Part shown: piece after piece, positions 36,231-49,644 of the stretch
Layout of the letters: the number at the start of each line of letters is the position of its first letter
How positions within the stretch are numbered: position 1 is the stretch's first letter
Source of the DNA: Henricia sp. BOLD:AAB3569
Taxonomy: Eukaryota > Echinodermata > Asteroidea > Spinulosida > Echinasteridae
Reading direction: 5' to 3'
NCBI GenBank assembly: GCA_037783545.1
Contig: JBBELK010000096.1
Span: forward strand, 2,294,001 to 2,358,000
Length of the DNA: 64,000 nt
Program-made: the position numbers and the translations under genes
The notes under the pieces: model-generated
Told to the model about the DNA's origin: nothing
Seen by the model: only the letters and a program-made list of their open reading frames with translations
The model's database searches: none

Positions 36231-39200
36231 ACTGTCAATTTTCAGGACAAGTACGGAATATAGACTGTTTGGAGCATGCAAAATTTGAAGTTCGTCGCAA
36301 AATTTCTTGACTTCCAAATTTGCCGACGTTTGCACCACACTTTGACAAAATTCCTGTCCAAAACAAGACTGAGCATGCGCACGAGTCAGGAGTACATGGA
36401 GAGCCACGGTCTGCAGAGCAGGCAGGAAGCCCGAGCCTAGTTTTCCCTAAACTCTGAAATTTCTCTAGGCCATTTCCCGGCGAAAGTCTGTCAATTTTTC
36501 AGGACAAGTGCGGAATATAGACTGTTTGGAGCATGCAAAATTTGAAGTTCGTCGGAAAATTTCTTGACTTCCAAATTTGCCGACGTTTGCACCACACTTT
36601 GACCAAATTCCCGTCCAAAACAAGACTGAGCATGCGCACGAGTGAGGAGTACACGGACAGCCACGGTCTGCAGAGCAGGCAGGAAGCCCGAGCCTAGTTT
36701 TCCCTAAACTCTGAAATTTATCGGCCATTTCCCGGCGAAAGTCTGTAAATTTTTCAGGACAAGTGCGGAATATAGACTGTTTGGAGCATGCAAAATTTGA
36801 AGTTCGTCGGAAAATTTCTTGACTTCCAAATTTGCCGAAGTTTGGACCACACTTTGACCAAATTCCCGTCCCAAACAAGACTGAGCATGCGCACGAGTCA
36901 GGAGTACACGGACAGCCACGGTCTGCAGAGCAGGCAGGAAGCCCGAGCCCAGTTTTCCCTAAACTCTGAAATTTCTCGGCCATTTCCCGGCGAAAGACTG
37001 TCAATTTTTCAGGACAAGTGCGGAATATAGACTGTTTGGAGCATGCACCATTTGAAGTTAGTCGGAAAATTTCTTGACTTGCAAATTTGCCGACGTTTGG
37101 AGCACACTTTGACCAAATTCCCGTCCCAAACAAGACTGAGCATGCACACGAGTCAGGAGTACACGGACAGCCACGGTCAGCAGAGCAGGCAGGAAGCCCG
37201 AGGCTAGTTTTCCCTAAACTCTTAAATTTCTCGGCCATTTCCCGGCGAAAGTCTGTCAATTTTTCAGGACAAGTGCGGAATATAGACTGTTTGGAGCATG
37301 CAAAATTTGAAGTTCGTCGGAAAATTTCTTGACTTCCAAATTTGCCGAAGTTTGGACCACACTTTGACCAAATTCCCGTCCCAAACAAGACTGAGCATGC
37401 GCACGAGTCAGAAGTACACGGACAGCCACGGTCTGCAGAGCAGGCAGGAAGCCCGAGCCCAGTTTTCCCTAAACTCTGAAATTTCTCGGCCATTTCCCGG
37501 CGAAAGACTGTCAATTTTCAGGACAAGTGCGGAATATAGACTGTTTGGAGCATGCAAAATTTGAAGTTCGTCGGAAAATTTCTTGACTTCCAAATTTGCC
37601 GACGTTTGCACCACACTTTGACAAAATTCCCGTCCAAAACAAGACTGAGCATGCGCACGAGTCAGGAGTACATGGAGAGCCACGGTCTGCAGAGCAGGCA
37701 GGAAGCCCGAGCCTAGTTTTCCCTAGTTTTCCCTAAACTCTGAAATTTCTCTAGGCCATTTCCCGGCGAAAGTCTGTCAATTTTTCAGGACAAGTGCGGA
37801 ATATAGACTGTTTGGAGCATGCAAAATTTGAAGTTCGTCGGAAAATTTCTTGACTTCCAAATTTGCCGACGTTTGCACCACACTTTGACCAAATTCCCGT
37901 CCAAAACAAGACTGAGCATGCGCACGAGTGAGGAGTACACGGACAGCCACGGTCTGCAGAGCAGGCAGGAAGCCCGAGCCTAGTTTTCCCTAAACTCTGA
38001 AATTTATCGGCCATTTCCCGGCGAAAGTCTGTAAATTTTTCAGGACAAGTGCGGAATATAGACTGTTTGGAGCATGCAAAATTTGAAGTTCGTCGGAAAA
38101 TTTCTTGACTTCCAAATTTGCCGAAGTTTGGACCACACTTTGACCAAATTCCCGTCCCAAACAAGACTGAGCATGCGCACGAGTCAGGAGTACACGGACA
38201 GCCACGGTCTGCAGAGCAGGCAGGAAGCCCGAGCCCAGTTTTCCCTAAACTCTGAAATTTCTCGGCCATTTCCCGGCGAAAGACTGTCAATTTTTCAGGA
38301 CAAGTGCGGAATATAGACTGTTTGGAGCATGCACCATTTGAAGTTAGTCGGAAAATTTCTTGACTTGCAAATTTGCCGACGTTTGGAGCACACTTTGACC
38401 AAATTCCCGTCCCAAACAAGACTGAGCATGCACACGAGTCAGGAGTACACGGACAGCCACGGTCAGCAGAGCAGGCAGGAAGCCCGAGGCTAGTTTTCCC
38501 TAAACTCTTAAATTTCTCGGCCATTTCCCGGCGAAAGTCTGTCAATTTTTCAGGACAAGTGCGGAATATAGACTGTTTGGAGCATGCAAAATTTGAAGTT
38601 CGTCGGAAAATTTCTTGACTTCCAAATTTGCCGAAGTTTGGACCACACTTTGACCAAATTCCCGTCCCAAACAAGACTGAGCATGCGCACGAGTCAGAAG
38701 TACACGGACAGCCACGGTCTGCAGAGCAGGCAGGAAGCCCGAGCCCAGTTTTCCCTAAACTCTGAAATTTCTCGGCCATTTCCCGGCGAAAGACTGTCAA
38801 TTTTCAGGACAAGTGCGGAATATAGACTGTTTGGAGCATGCAAAATTTGAAGTTCGTCGGAAAATTTCTTGACTTCCAAATTTGCCGACGTTTGCACCAC
38901 ACTTTGACAAAATTCCCGTCCAAAACAAGACTGAGCATGCGCACGAGTCAGGAGTACATGGAGAGCCACGGTCTGCAGAGCAGGCAGGAAGCCCGAGCCT
39001 AGTTTTCCCTAAACTCTGAAATTTCTCTAGGCCATTTCCCGGCGAAAGTCTGTCAATTTTTCAGGACAAGTGCGGAATATAGACTGTTTGGAGCATGCAA
39101 AATTTGAAGTTCGTCGGAAAATTTCTTGACTTCCAAATTTGCCGACGTTTGCACCACACTTTGACCAAATTCCCGTCCAAAACAAGACTGAGCATGCGCA

Positions 39201-39480
39201 CGAGTGAGGAGTACACGGACAGCCACGGTCTGCAGAGCAGGCAGGAAGCCCGAGCCTAGTTTTCCCTAAACTCTGAAATTTATCGGCCATTTCCCGGCGA
39301 AAGTCTGTAAATTTTTCAGGACAAGTGCGGAATATAGACTGTTTGGAGCATGCAAAATTTGAAGTTCGTCGGAAAATTTCTTGACTTCCAAATTTGCCGA
39401 AGTTTGGACCACACTTTGACCAAATTCCCGTCCCAAACAAGACTGAGCATGCGCACGAGTCAGGAGTACACGGACAGCCA
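36230..39480 (+). repeat. 5-mer higher-order repeat, periods 1286 and 1276 bp, two full copies and a partial third
   Basis: Copies start near 36260, 37540 and 38820, with offsets of 1286 and then 1276 bp. The extra 10 bp in the first interval is a private tandem duplication TAGTTTTCCC at 37714-37733. Shared markers are TCTCTAGGCC, GTTTGCACCAC, CGTCCAAAACAAG, CTGTAAATTTTTC, GCATGCACCATTTG (37044 and 38330) and CATGCACACGAG. The third copy breaks off near 39480, where GGTCAGCAG replaces GGTCTGCAG. Confidence 0.85.
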
Positions 39481-42400
39481 CGGTCAGCAGAGCAGGCAGG
39501 AAGCCCGAGGCTAGTTTTCGCTAAACTCTTAAATTTCTCGGCCATTTCCCGGCGAAAGTCTGTCAATTTTTCAGGACAAGTGCGGAATATAGACTGTTTG
39601 GAGCATGCAAAATTTGAAGTTCGTCGGAAAATTTCTTGACTTGCAAATTTGCCGACGTTTGGAGCACACTTGACCAAATTCCCGTCCCAAACAAGACTGA
39701 GCATGCGCATGAGTCAGGAGTACATGGAGAGCCACGATCTGCAGAGCAGGCAGGAAGCCCGAGCCTAGTTTCCCTAAACTCTGAAATTTCTCGGCCATTT
39801 CCCGGCGAAAGTCTGTCAATTTTCAGGACAAGTGCGAATATAGACTGTTTGGAGCATGCAAAATTTGAAGTTCGTCGGAAAATTTCTTGACTTGCAAATT
39901 TGCCGACGTTTGCACCACACTTTGACCAAATTCCCGTCCCAAACAAGACTGAGCATTCGCACGAGTCAGGAGTACACGGACAGCCACGGTCTGCAGAGCA
40001 GGCAGGAAGCCCGAGCCCAGTTTTTCCCTAAACTCTGAAATTTCTCGGCCATTTCCCTGCGAAAGTCTGTCAATTTTTCAGGACAAGTGCGGAATATAGA
40101 CTGTTTGGAGCATGCAAAATTTGAAGTTCGTCGGAAGATTTCTTGACTTGCAAATTTGCCGACGTTTGGAGCACACTTTGACCAAATTCCCGTCCCAAAC
40201 AAGACTGAGCATGCGCACGAGTCAGAAGTACACGGACAGCCACGGTCTGCAGAGCAGGCAGGAAGCCCGAGCCCAGTTTTCCCTAAACTCTGAAATTTCT
40301 CGGCCATTTCCCGGCGAAAGTCTGTCAAGTTTTGTTCAGGACAAGTGCGGAATATAGACTGTTGGAGCATGCAAAATTTGAAGTTCGTCGGAAAATTTCT
40401 TGACTTGCAAATTTGCCGACGTTTGGAGCACACTTTGACCAAATTCCCGTCCCAAACAAGACTGAGCATGCGCACGAGTCAGGAGTACACGGACAGCCAC
40501 GGTCTGCAGATCAGGCAGGAAGCCCGAGCCCAGTTTTCCCTAAACTCTGAAATTCTCGGCCATTTCCCGGCGAAAATCTGTCAATTTTTCAGGACAAGTG
40601 CGGAATATAGACTGTTTGGAGCATGCAAAATTTGAAGTTCGTCGGAAAATTTCTTGACTTCCAAATTTGCCGAAGTGTGGACCACACTTTGGACCAAATT
40701 CCCGTCCCAAACAAGACTGAGCATGCGCACGAGTCAGGAGTACACGGACAGCCACGGTCTGCAGAGCAGGCAGGAAGCCCGAGCCCAGTTTTCCCTAAAC
40801 TATGTAATTTCTCGGCCATTTCCCGACGAAAGTCTGTCAATTTTTTCAGGACAAGTGCGGAATATAGACTGTTTGGAGAATGCAAAATTTGAAGTTCGTC
40901 GGAAAATTTCTTGACTTGCAAATTTGCCGACGTTTGGACCACACTTTGACCAAATTCCCGTCCCAAACAAGACTGAGCATGCGCACGAGTCAGGAGTACA
41001 CGGACAGCCACGGTCTTCAGAGCAGGCAGGAAGCCCGAGCCCAGTTTTCCCTAAACTCTGAAATTTCTCGGCCATTTCCGGGCAAAAGTCTGTCCATTTT
41101 TCAGGACAAGTGCGGAATATATACTGTTTGGACATGCAAAATTTGAAGTTCGTCGGAAAAATTCTTGACTTCCAAATTTGCCGACGTTTGGACCACACTT
41201 TGAACAAATTCGTCGTCCCAAACAAGACTGATCATGCGCACGAGTCAGGAGTACACGGACAGCCACGGTCAGCAGAGCAGGCAGGAAGCCCGAGCCTAGT
41301 TTTCCCTAAACTCTAAGATTTATTGGCCATTTCCCGGCGAAAGTTTGTCAATTTTTCAGGACAAGTGCGGAATATAGACTGTTTGGAGCATGCAAAATTT
41401 GAAGTTCGTCGGACAATTTCTTGACTTCCAAATTTGCCGACGTTTGGACCACACTTTGACCAAATTCCCGTCCCAAACAAGACTGAGCATGCGCACGAGT
41501 GAGGAGTACATGGAGAGCCACGGTCTGCAGAGCAGGCAGGAAGCCCGAGCCTAGTTTCCCTAAACTCTGAAATTTCTCGGCCATTTCCCGGCGAAAGTCT
41601 GTCAATTTTTAAGGACAAGTGCGGAATATAGACTGTTTGGAGCATGCACAATTTGAAGTTCGTCGGAAAATTTCGTGACTTGCAAATTTGCCGACGTTTG
41701 CACCACACTTTGACCAAATTCCCGTCCCAAACAAGACTGAGCATGCGCACGAGTCAGGAGTACACGGACAGCCACGGTCTGCAGAGCAGGCAGGAAGCCC
41801 GAGCCCAGTTTTCTCTAAACTCTGAAATTTCTCGGCCATTTCCCGGCGAAAGTCTGTCAATTTTTCAGGACAAGTGCGGAATATAGACTGTTTGGAGCAT
41901 GCAAAATTTGAAGTTCGTCGGAAGATTTCTTGACTTGCAAATTTGCCGACGTTTGGAGCCACACTTTGACCAAATTCCCGTCCCAAACAAGACTGAGCAT
42001 GCGCATGAGTCAGGAGTACATGGAGAGCCACGGTCTGCAGAGCAGGCAGGAAGCCCGAGCCTAGTTTTCCCTAAACTCTGAAATTTCTCTAGGCCATTTC
42101 CCGGCGAAAGTCTGTCAATTTTTCAGGACAAGTGCGGAATATAGACTGTTTGGAGCATGCAATATTTGAAGTTCGTCTGAAAATTTCTTGACTTCCAAAT
42201 TTGCCGACGTTTGCACCACACTTTGACCAAATTCCCGTCCAAAACAAGACTGAGCATGCGCACGAGTGAGGAGTACACGGACAGCCACGGTCTGAAGAGC
42301 AGGCAGGAAGCCCGAGCCTAGTTTTCCCTAAACTCTGAAATTTATCGGCCATTTCCCGGCGAAAGTCTGTCAATTTTTCAGGACAAGTGCGGAATATAGA

Positions 42401-43000
42401 CTGTTTAGAGCATGCAAAATTTGAAGTTCGTCGGAAAATTTCTTGACTTCCAAATTTGCCGACGTTTGGAGCACTCTTTGACCAAATTCCCGTCACAAAC
42501 AAAACTGAGCATGCGCACGAGTCAGGAGTACACGGACAGCCACGGTCTGCAGAGCAGGCAGGAAGTCCGAGCCCTAGTTTCCACCAAACTCTGAAATTTT
42601 CTGCCATTTCACAGCGAAAGTCTGTCAATTTTTCAGGACAAGTGCGGAATATGGACTGTTTGGAGCATGCAAAATTTGAAGTTCGTCGGAAAATTTCCTG
42701 ACTTCCAAATTTGCCGAAGTGTGGACCACACTTTGACCAAATTCCCGTCCCAAACAAGACTGAGCATGCGCACGAGTCAGGAGTACACGGACAGCCACGG
42801 TCTGCAGAGCAGGCAGGAAGCCCGAGCCCAGTTTTCCCTAAACTCTGAAATTTCTCTGCCATTTCCCAACGAAAGTCTGTCCATTTTTTCAGGACAAGTG
42901 CGGAATATAGACTGTTTGGAGAATGCAAAATTTTGAAGTTCGTCGGAAAATTTCTTGACTTGCAAATTTGCCGACGTTTGGACTCACACTTTGACCAAAT
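39480..43000 (+). repeat. Disordered satellite stretch with many single-base indels
   Basis: Monomers here do not form a clear local HOR and carry an unusual density of private one-base gains and losses. Examples are CACACTTGACC (39667), AGTGCGAATA (39831), GACTGTTGGAGC (40358), GAAATTCTCGG (40550), CTTTGGACC (40688), TTTGGACATGC (41128), AAATTCGTCGTCC (41207), GGAGCCACAC (41956), AAATTTTGAAG (42928) and GGACTCACAC (42980). Reading frames shift repeatedly as a result. Either this is an older, less homogenised part of the array or the assembly is less well polished here. Confidence 0.75.
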
Positions 43001-43980
43001 TTCCGTCCCAAACAAGACTGAGCATGCGCACGAGTCAGGAGTACACGGACAGCCACGGTCTTCAGAGCAGGCAGGAAGCCCGAGCCCGGTTTTCCCTAAA
43101 CTCTGAAATTTCTCGGCCATTTCCGGGCAAAAGTCTGTCCATTTTTCAGGACAAGTGCGGAATATATACTGTTTGGAGCATGCACAATTTGAAGTTCGTC
43201 GGAAAATTTCTTGACTTCCAAATTTGCCGACGTTTGGACCACACTTTGACCAAATTGTCGTCCCAAACAAGACTGAGCATGCGCACGAGTCAGGAGTACA
43301 CGGACAGCCACGGTCAGCAGAGCAGGCAGGAAGCCCGAGCCTAGTTTTCCCTAAACTCTAAAATTTATCGGCCATTTCCAGGCGAAAGTTTGTCAATTTT
43401 TCAGGACAAGTGCGGAATATAGACTGTTTGGAGCATGCAAAATTTGAAGTTCGTCGCACAATTTCTTGACTTCCAAATTTTCCGACGTTTGGACCACACT
43501 TTGACCAAATTCCCGTCCCAAACAAGACTGAGCATGCGCACGAGTGAGGAGTACACGGACAGTTACGGTCTGCAGAGCAGGCAGGAAGCCCGAGCCTAGT
43601 TTTCCTAAACTCTGAAATTTCTCGGCCATTTCCCGGCGAAAGTCTGTCAATTTTTCTGGACAAGTGCGGAATATAGACTGTTTGGAGCATGCAAAATTTG
43701 AATTTCGTTGGAAAATTTCTTGACTTACAAATTTGCCGACGTTTGGAGCACACTTTGACCAAATTCCCGTCCCAAACAAGACTGAGCATGCGCAAGAGTC
43801 AGGAGTACACGGACAGCCACGGTCAGCAGAGCAGGCAGGAAGCCGAGGCTAGTTTTCCCTAAACTCTTAAATTTCTCGGCCATTTCCCGGCGAAAGTCTG
43901 TCAATTTTTCAGGACAAGTGCGGAATATAGACTGTTTGGAGCATGCAAAATTTGAAGTTCGTCTGAAAATGTCTTGACTT
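43000..43980 (+). repeat. Satellite segment duplicated at 46.56-47.2 kb
   Basis: About 43250-43940 recurs at 46562-47250 with an offset of 3312 bp. The copies share AAATTGTCGTCCC, CATTTCCAGGCG, CGTCGCACAATTTC, AATTTTCCGACG, GACAGTTACGG, GAATTTCGTTGG and GCGCAAGAGTC. The 43-kb copy has extra one-base losses (TTTTCCTAAAC near 43603 and GAAGCCGAGGC near 43841) compared with the 47-kb copy. This resembles the indel pattern of the adjoining disordered stretch. Confidence 0.7.
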
Positions 43981-46562
43981 CCAAATTTGCCGACGTTTGG
44001 ACCACACTTTGACCAAATTCCCGTCCCAAACAAGACTGAGCATGCGCACGAGTCAGGAGTACACGGACAGCCACGGTCTGCAGAGCAGGCAGGAAGCCCG
44101 AGCCCAGTTTTCCCTAAAGTCTGAAATTTCTCGGCCATTTCCCGGCGAAAGACTGTCATTTTTTCAGGACAAGTGCGGAATATAGACTGTTTGGAGCATG
44201 CAAAATTTTAATTTCGTTGGAAAATTTCTTGACTTGCAAATTTGCCGAAGTGTGGACCACACTTTGACCAAATTCCCGTCCCAAACAAGACTGAACATGC
44301 GCACGAGTGAGGAGTACACGGACAGCCACGGTCTGAAGAGCAGGCAGGAAGCCCGAGCCTAGTTTTCCCTAAACTCTGAAATTTATCGGCCATTTCCCGG
44401 CGAAAGTCTGTCAATTTTTCAGGACAAGTGCGGAATATAGACTGTTTAGAGCATGCAAAATTTGAAGTTCGTCGGAAAATTTCTTGACTTCCAAATTTGC
44501 CGACGTTTGGAGCACTCTTTGACCAAATTCCCGTCCCAAACAAAACTGAGCATGCGCACGAGTCAGGAGTACACGGACAGCCACGGTCTGCAGAGCAGGC
44601 AGGAAGTCCGAGCCCAGTTTCCCCTAAACTCTGAAATTTTCGGCCATTTCACAGCGAAAGTCTGTCAATTTTTCAGGACAAGTGCGGAATATGGACTGTT
44701 TGGAGCATGCAAAATTTGAAGTTCGTCGGAAAATTCCTGACTTCCAAATTTGCCGAAGTGTGGACCACACTTTGACCAAATTCCCGTCCCAAACAAGACT
44801 GAGCATGCGCACGAGTCAGGAGTACACGGACAGCCACGGTCTGCAGAGCAGGCAGGAAGCCCGAGCCCAGTTTTCCCTAAACTCTGAAATTTCTCTGCCA
44901 TTTCCCAACGAAAGTCTGTCCATTTTTTCAGGACAAGTGCGGAATATAGACTGTTTGGAGAATGCAAAATTTGAAGTTCGTCGGAAAATTTCTTGACTTG
45001 CAAATTTGCCGACGTTTGGACCACACTTTGACCAAATTTCCGTCCCAAACAAGACTGAGCATGCGCACGAGTCAGGAGTACACGGACAGCCACGGTCTTC
45101 AGAGCTGGCAGGAAGCCCGAGCCCGGTTTTCCCTAAACTCTGAAATTTCTCGGCCATTTCCGGGCAAAAGTCTGTCCATTTTTCAGGACAAGTGCGGAAT
45201 ATATACTGTTTGGAGCATGCACAATTTGAAGTTCGTCGGAAAATTTCTTGACTTCCAAATTTGCCGACGTTTGGACCACACTTTGACCAAATTCCCGTCC
45301 CAAACAAGACTGAGCATGCGCACGAGTCAGGAGTACACGGACAGCCACGGTCTGCAGAGCAGGCAGGAAGCCCGAGCCCAGTTTTCCCTAAAGTCTGAAA
45401 TTTCTCGGCCATTTCCCGGCGAAAGACTGTCATTTTTTCAGGACAAGTGCGGAATATAGACTGTTTGTAGCATGTAAAATTTTAATTTCGTTGGAAAATT
45501 TCTTGACTTGCAAATTTGCCGAAGTGTGGACCACACTTTGACCAAATTCCCGTCCCAAACAAGACTGAACATGCGCACGAGTGAGGAGTACACGGACAGC
45601 CACGGTCTGAAGAGCAGGCAGGAAGCCCGAGCCTAGTTTTCCCTAAACTCTGAAATTTATCGGCCATTTCCCGGCGAAAGTCTGTCAATTTTTCAGGACA
45701 AGTGCGGAATATAGACTGTTTAGAGCATGCAAAATTTGAAGTTCGTCGGAAAATTTCTTGACTTCCAAATTTGCCGACGTTTGGAGCACTCTTTGACCAA
45801 ATTCCCGTCCCAAACAAAACTGAGCATGCGCACGAGTCAGGAGTACACGGACAGCCACGGTCTGCAGAGCAGGCAGGAAGTCCGAGCCCAGTTTCCCCTA
45901 AACTCTGAAATTTTCGGCCATTTCACAGCGAAAGTCTGTCAATTTTTCAGGACAAGTGCGGAATATGGACTGTTTGGAGCATGCAAAATTTGAAGTTCGT
46001 CGGAAAATTTCCTGACTTCCAAATTTGCCGAAGTGTGGACCACACTTTGACCAAATTCCCGTCCCAAACAAGACTGAGCATGCGCACGAGTCAGGAGTAC
46101 ACGGACAGCCACGGTCTGCAGAGCAGGCAGGAAGCCCGAGCCCAGTTTTCCCTAAACTCTGAAATTTCTCTGCCATTTCCCAACGAAAGTCTGTCCATTT
46201 TTTCAGGACAAGTGCGGAATATAGACTGTTTGGAGAATGCAAAATTTGAAGTTCGTCGGAAAATTTCTTGACTTGCAAATTTGCCGACGTTTGGACCACA
46301 CTTTGACCAAATTTCCGTCCCAAACAAGACTGAGCATGCGCACGAGTCAGGAGTACACGGACAGCCACGGTCTTCAGAGCTGGCAGGAAGCCCGAGCCCG
46401 GTTTTCCCTAAACTCTGAAATTTCTCGGCCATTTCCGGGCAAAAGTCTGTCCATTTTTCAGGACAAGTGCGGAATATATACTGTTTGGAGCATGCACAAT
46501 TTGAAGTTCGTCGGAAAATTTCTTGACTTCCAAATTTGCCGACGTTTGGACCACACTTTGAC
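43980..46562 (+). repeat. Tandem 5-mer higher-order repeat, period 1274 bp, two copies
   Basis: Copies lie at about 43980-45254 and 45255-46562. Shared markers are CCCTAAAGTCTG, GACTGTCATTTTTTC, AATTTTAATTTCG, GGTCTGAAGAGC, GACTGTTTAGAGC, GGAGCACTCTTTG, AATATGGACTG, CCCAACGAAAG and CAGAGCTGGCAGG. The first copy lost one T near 44733 (GAAAATTCCTGAC), which the second keeps. The second has GTAGCATGTAAAATT near 45467 where the first reads GGAGCATGCAAAATT. Confidence 0.8.
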
Positions 46563-48050
46563 CAAATTGTCGTCCCAAACAAGACTGAGCATGCGCACGA
46601 GTCAGGAGTACACGGACAGCCACGGTCAGCAGAGCAGGCAGGAAGCCCGAGCCTAGTTTTCCCTAAACTCTAAAATTTATCGGCCATTTCCAGGCGAAAG
46701 TTTGTCAATTTTTCAGGACAAGTGCGGAATATAGACTGTTTGGAGCATGCAAAATTTGAAGTTCGTCGCACAATTTCTTGACTTCCAAATTTTCCGACGT
46801 TTGGACCACACTTTGACCAAATTCCCGTCCCAAACAAGACTGAGCATGCGCACGAGTGAGGAGTACACGGACAGTTACGGTCTGCAGAGCAGGCAGGAAG
46901 CCCGAGCCTAGTTTTTCCTAAACTCTGAAATTTATCGGCCATTTCCCGGCGAAAGTCTGTCAATTTTTCAGGACAAGTGCGGAATATAGACTGTTTGGAG
47001 CATGCAAAATTTGAATTTCGTTGGAAAATTTCTTGACTTACAAATTTGCCGACGTTTGGAGCACACTTTGACCAAATTCCCGTCCCAAACAAGACTGAGC
47101 ATGCGCAAGAGTCAGGAGTACACGGACAGCCACGGTCAGCAGAGCAGGCAGGAAGCCCGAGGCTAGTTTTCCCTAAACTCTTAAATTTCTCGGCCATTTC
47201 CCGGCGAAAGTCTGTCAATTTTTCAGGACAAGTGCGGAATATAGACTGTTTGGAGCATGCAAAATTTGAAGTTCGTCGGAAAATTTCTTGACTTCCAAAT
47301 TTGCCGACGTTTGGACCACACTTTGACCAAATTCCCGTCCCAAACAAGACTGAGCATGCGCACGAGTCAGGAGTACACGGACAGCCACGGTCTGCAGAGC
47401 AGGCAGGAAGCCCGAGCCCAGTTTTCCTAAACTCTGAAATTTCTTGGCCATTTCCCGGCGAAAGTCTGTCAATTTTTCAGGACAAGTGCGGAATATAGAC
47501 TGTTTGGAGCATGCAAAATTTGAAGTTCGTCGGAAAATTTATTGACTTGCAAATTTGCCGACGTTTGCACCACACTTTGACCAAATTCCCGTCCCAAACA
47601 AGACTGAGCATGCGCACGAGTGAGGAGTACACGGACAGCCACGGTCTGCAGAGCAGGCAGGAAGCCCGAGCCTAGTTTTCACTAAACTCTGAAATTCATC
47701 GGCCATTTCCCGGCGAAAGTCTGTCAATTTTTCAGGACAAGTGCGGAATATAGACTGTTTGGAGCATGCAAAATTTGAAGTTCGTCGGAAAATTTCTTGA
47801 CTTCCAAATTTGCCGAAGTGTGGACCACACTTTGACCAAATTCCCGTCCCAAACAAGACTGAGCATGCGCACGAGTCAGGAGTACACGGACAGCCACGGT
47901 CTGCAGAGCAGGCAGGAAGCCCGAGCCCAGTTTTCCCTAAACTCTGAAATTTCTCGGCCATTTCCCGGCGAAAGTCTGTCAATTTTTCAGGACAAGTGCG
48001 GAATATAGACTGTTTGGAGCATGCACAATTTGAAGTTAGTCGGAAAATTT
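46562..48050 (+). repeat. Satellite monomers linking the 44-46.6 kb and 48-54 kb blocks
   Basis: The first ~690 bp duplicate 43.25-43.94 kb at +3312. The following monomers are of common classes, and no local tandem duplication was found. One monomer lost a C in the CCCTAAAC block (TTTTCCTAAAC near 47423), and one carries GAAATTCATCGGCC near 47692. No non-satellite sequence is present. Confidence 0.7.
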
Positions 48051-48059
48051 CTTGATTTG

Positions 48060-49080
48060 CAAATTTGCCGACGTTTGGACCACACTTTGACCAAATTCCC
48101 GTCCCAAACAAGACTGAGCATGCGCACGAGTCAGGAGTACACGGACAGCCACGGTCAGCAGAGCAGGCAGGAAGTCCGAGGCTAGTTTTCCCTAAACTCT
48201 TAAATTTCTCGGCCATTTCCCTGCGAAAGTCTGTCAATTTTTCAGGACAAGTGCGGAATATAGACTGTTTGGAGCATGCAAAATTTGAAGTTCGTCTGAA
48301 AATTTCTTGACTTCCAAATTTGCCGACGTTTGGACCACACTTTGACCAAATTCCCGTCCCAAACAAGACTGAGCATGCGCACGAGTCAGGAGTACACGGA
48401 CAGCCACGGTCTGCAGAGCAGGCAGGAAGCCCGAGCCCAGTTTTCCCTAAAGTCTGAAATTTCTCGGCCATTTCCCGGCGAAAGACTGTCATTTTTTCAG
48501 GACAAGTGCGGAATATAGACTGTTTGGAGCATGCAAAATTTTAATTTCGTTGGAAAATTTCTTGACTTGCAAATTTGCCGACGTTTGGAGCACACTTTGA
48601 CCAAATTCCCGTCCCAAACAAGACTGAGCATGCGCACGAGTCAGGAGTACACGGACAGCCACGGTCAGCAGAGCAGGCAGGAAGTCCGAGGCTAGTTTTC
48701 CCTAAACTCTTAAATTTCTCGGCCATTTCCCGGCGAAAGTCTGTCAATTTTTCAGGACAAGTGCGGAATATAGACTGTTTGGAGCATGCAAAATTTGAAG
48801 TTCGTCTGAAAATGTCTTGACTTCCAAATTTGCCGACGTTTGGACCACACTTTGACCAAATTCCCGTCCCAAACAAGACTGAGCATGCGCACGAGTCAGG
48901 AGTACACGGACAGCCACGGTCTGCAGAGCAGGCAGGAAGCCCGAGCCCAGTTTTCCCTAAAGTCTGAAATTTCTCGGCCATTTCCCGGCGAAAGACTGTC
49001 ATTTTTTCAGGACAAGTGCGGAATATAGACTGTTTGGAGCATGCAAAATTTTAATTTCGTTGGAAAATATCTTGACTTGC
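48060..49080 (+). repeat. Dimeric higher-order repeat, period 510 bp
   Basis: Two monomer classes alternate. One has GGTCAGCAG with GTCCGAGGCTAG and CTCTTAAATTTC. The other has GGTCTGCAG with CCCTAAAGTCTG and CTGTCATTTTTTCAGG. The pair at about 48065-48545 recurs at 48575-49055, exactly 510 bp on. The same dimer also appears at about 53142-53990 (offset 510), 54674-55135 and 63094-63990, so it is the building element of the right third of the window. Confidence 0.8.
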
Positions 49081-49644
49081 AAATTTGCCGAAGTGTGGAC
49101 CACACTTTGACCAAATTCCCGTCCCAAACAAGACTGAGCATGCGCACGAGTCAGGAGTACACGGACAGCCACGGTCTGCAGAGCAGGCAGGAAGCCCGAG
49201 CCCAGTTTTCCCTAAACTCTGAAATTTCTCGGCCATTTCCCGACGAAAGTCTGTCAATTTTTTCAGGACAAGTGCGGAATATAGACTGTTTGGAGAATGC
49301 AAAATTTGAAGTTCGTCGGAAAATTTCTTGACTTGCAAATTTGCCGACGTTTGGACCACACTTTGACCAAATTCCCGTCCCAAACAAGACTGAGCATGCG
49401 CACGAGTCAGGAGTACACGGACAGCCACGGTCTTCAGAGCAGGCAGGAAGCCCGAGCCCAGTTTTCCCTAAACTCTGAAATTTCTCGGCCATTTCCGGGC
49501 AAAAGTCTGTCCATTTTTCAGGACAAGTGCGGAATATATACTGTTTGGAGCATGCAAAATTTGAAGTTCGTGGGAAAATTTCTTGACTTCCAAATTTGCC
49601 GACGTTTGGACCACACTTTGACCAAATTGTCGTCCCAAACAAGA

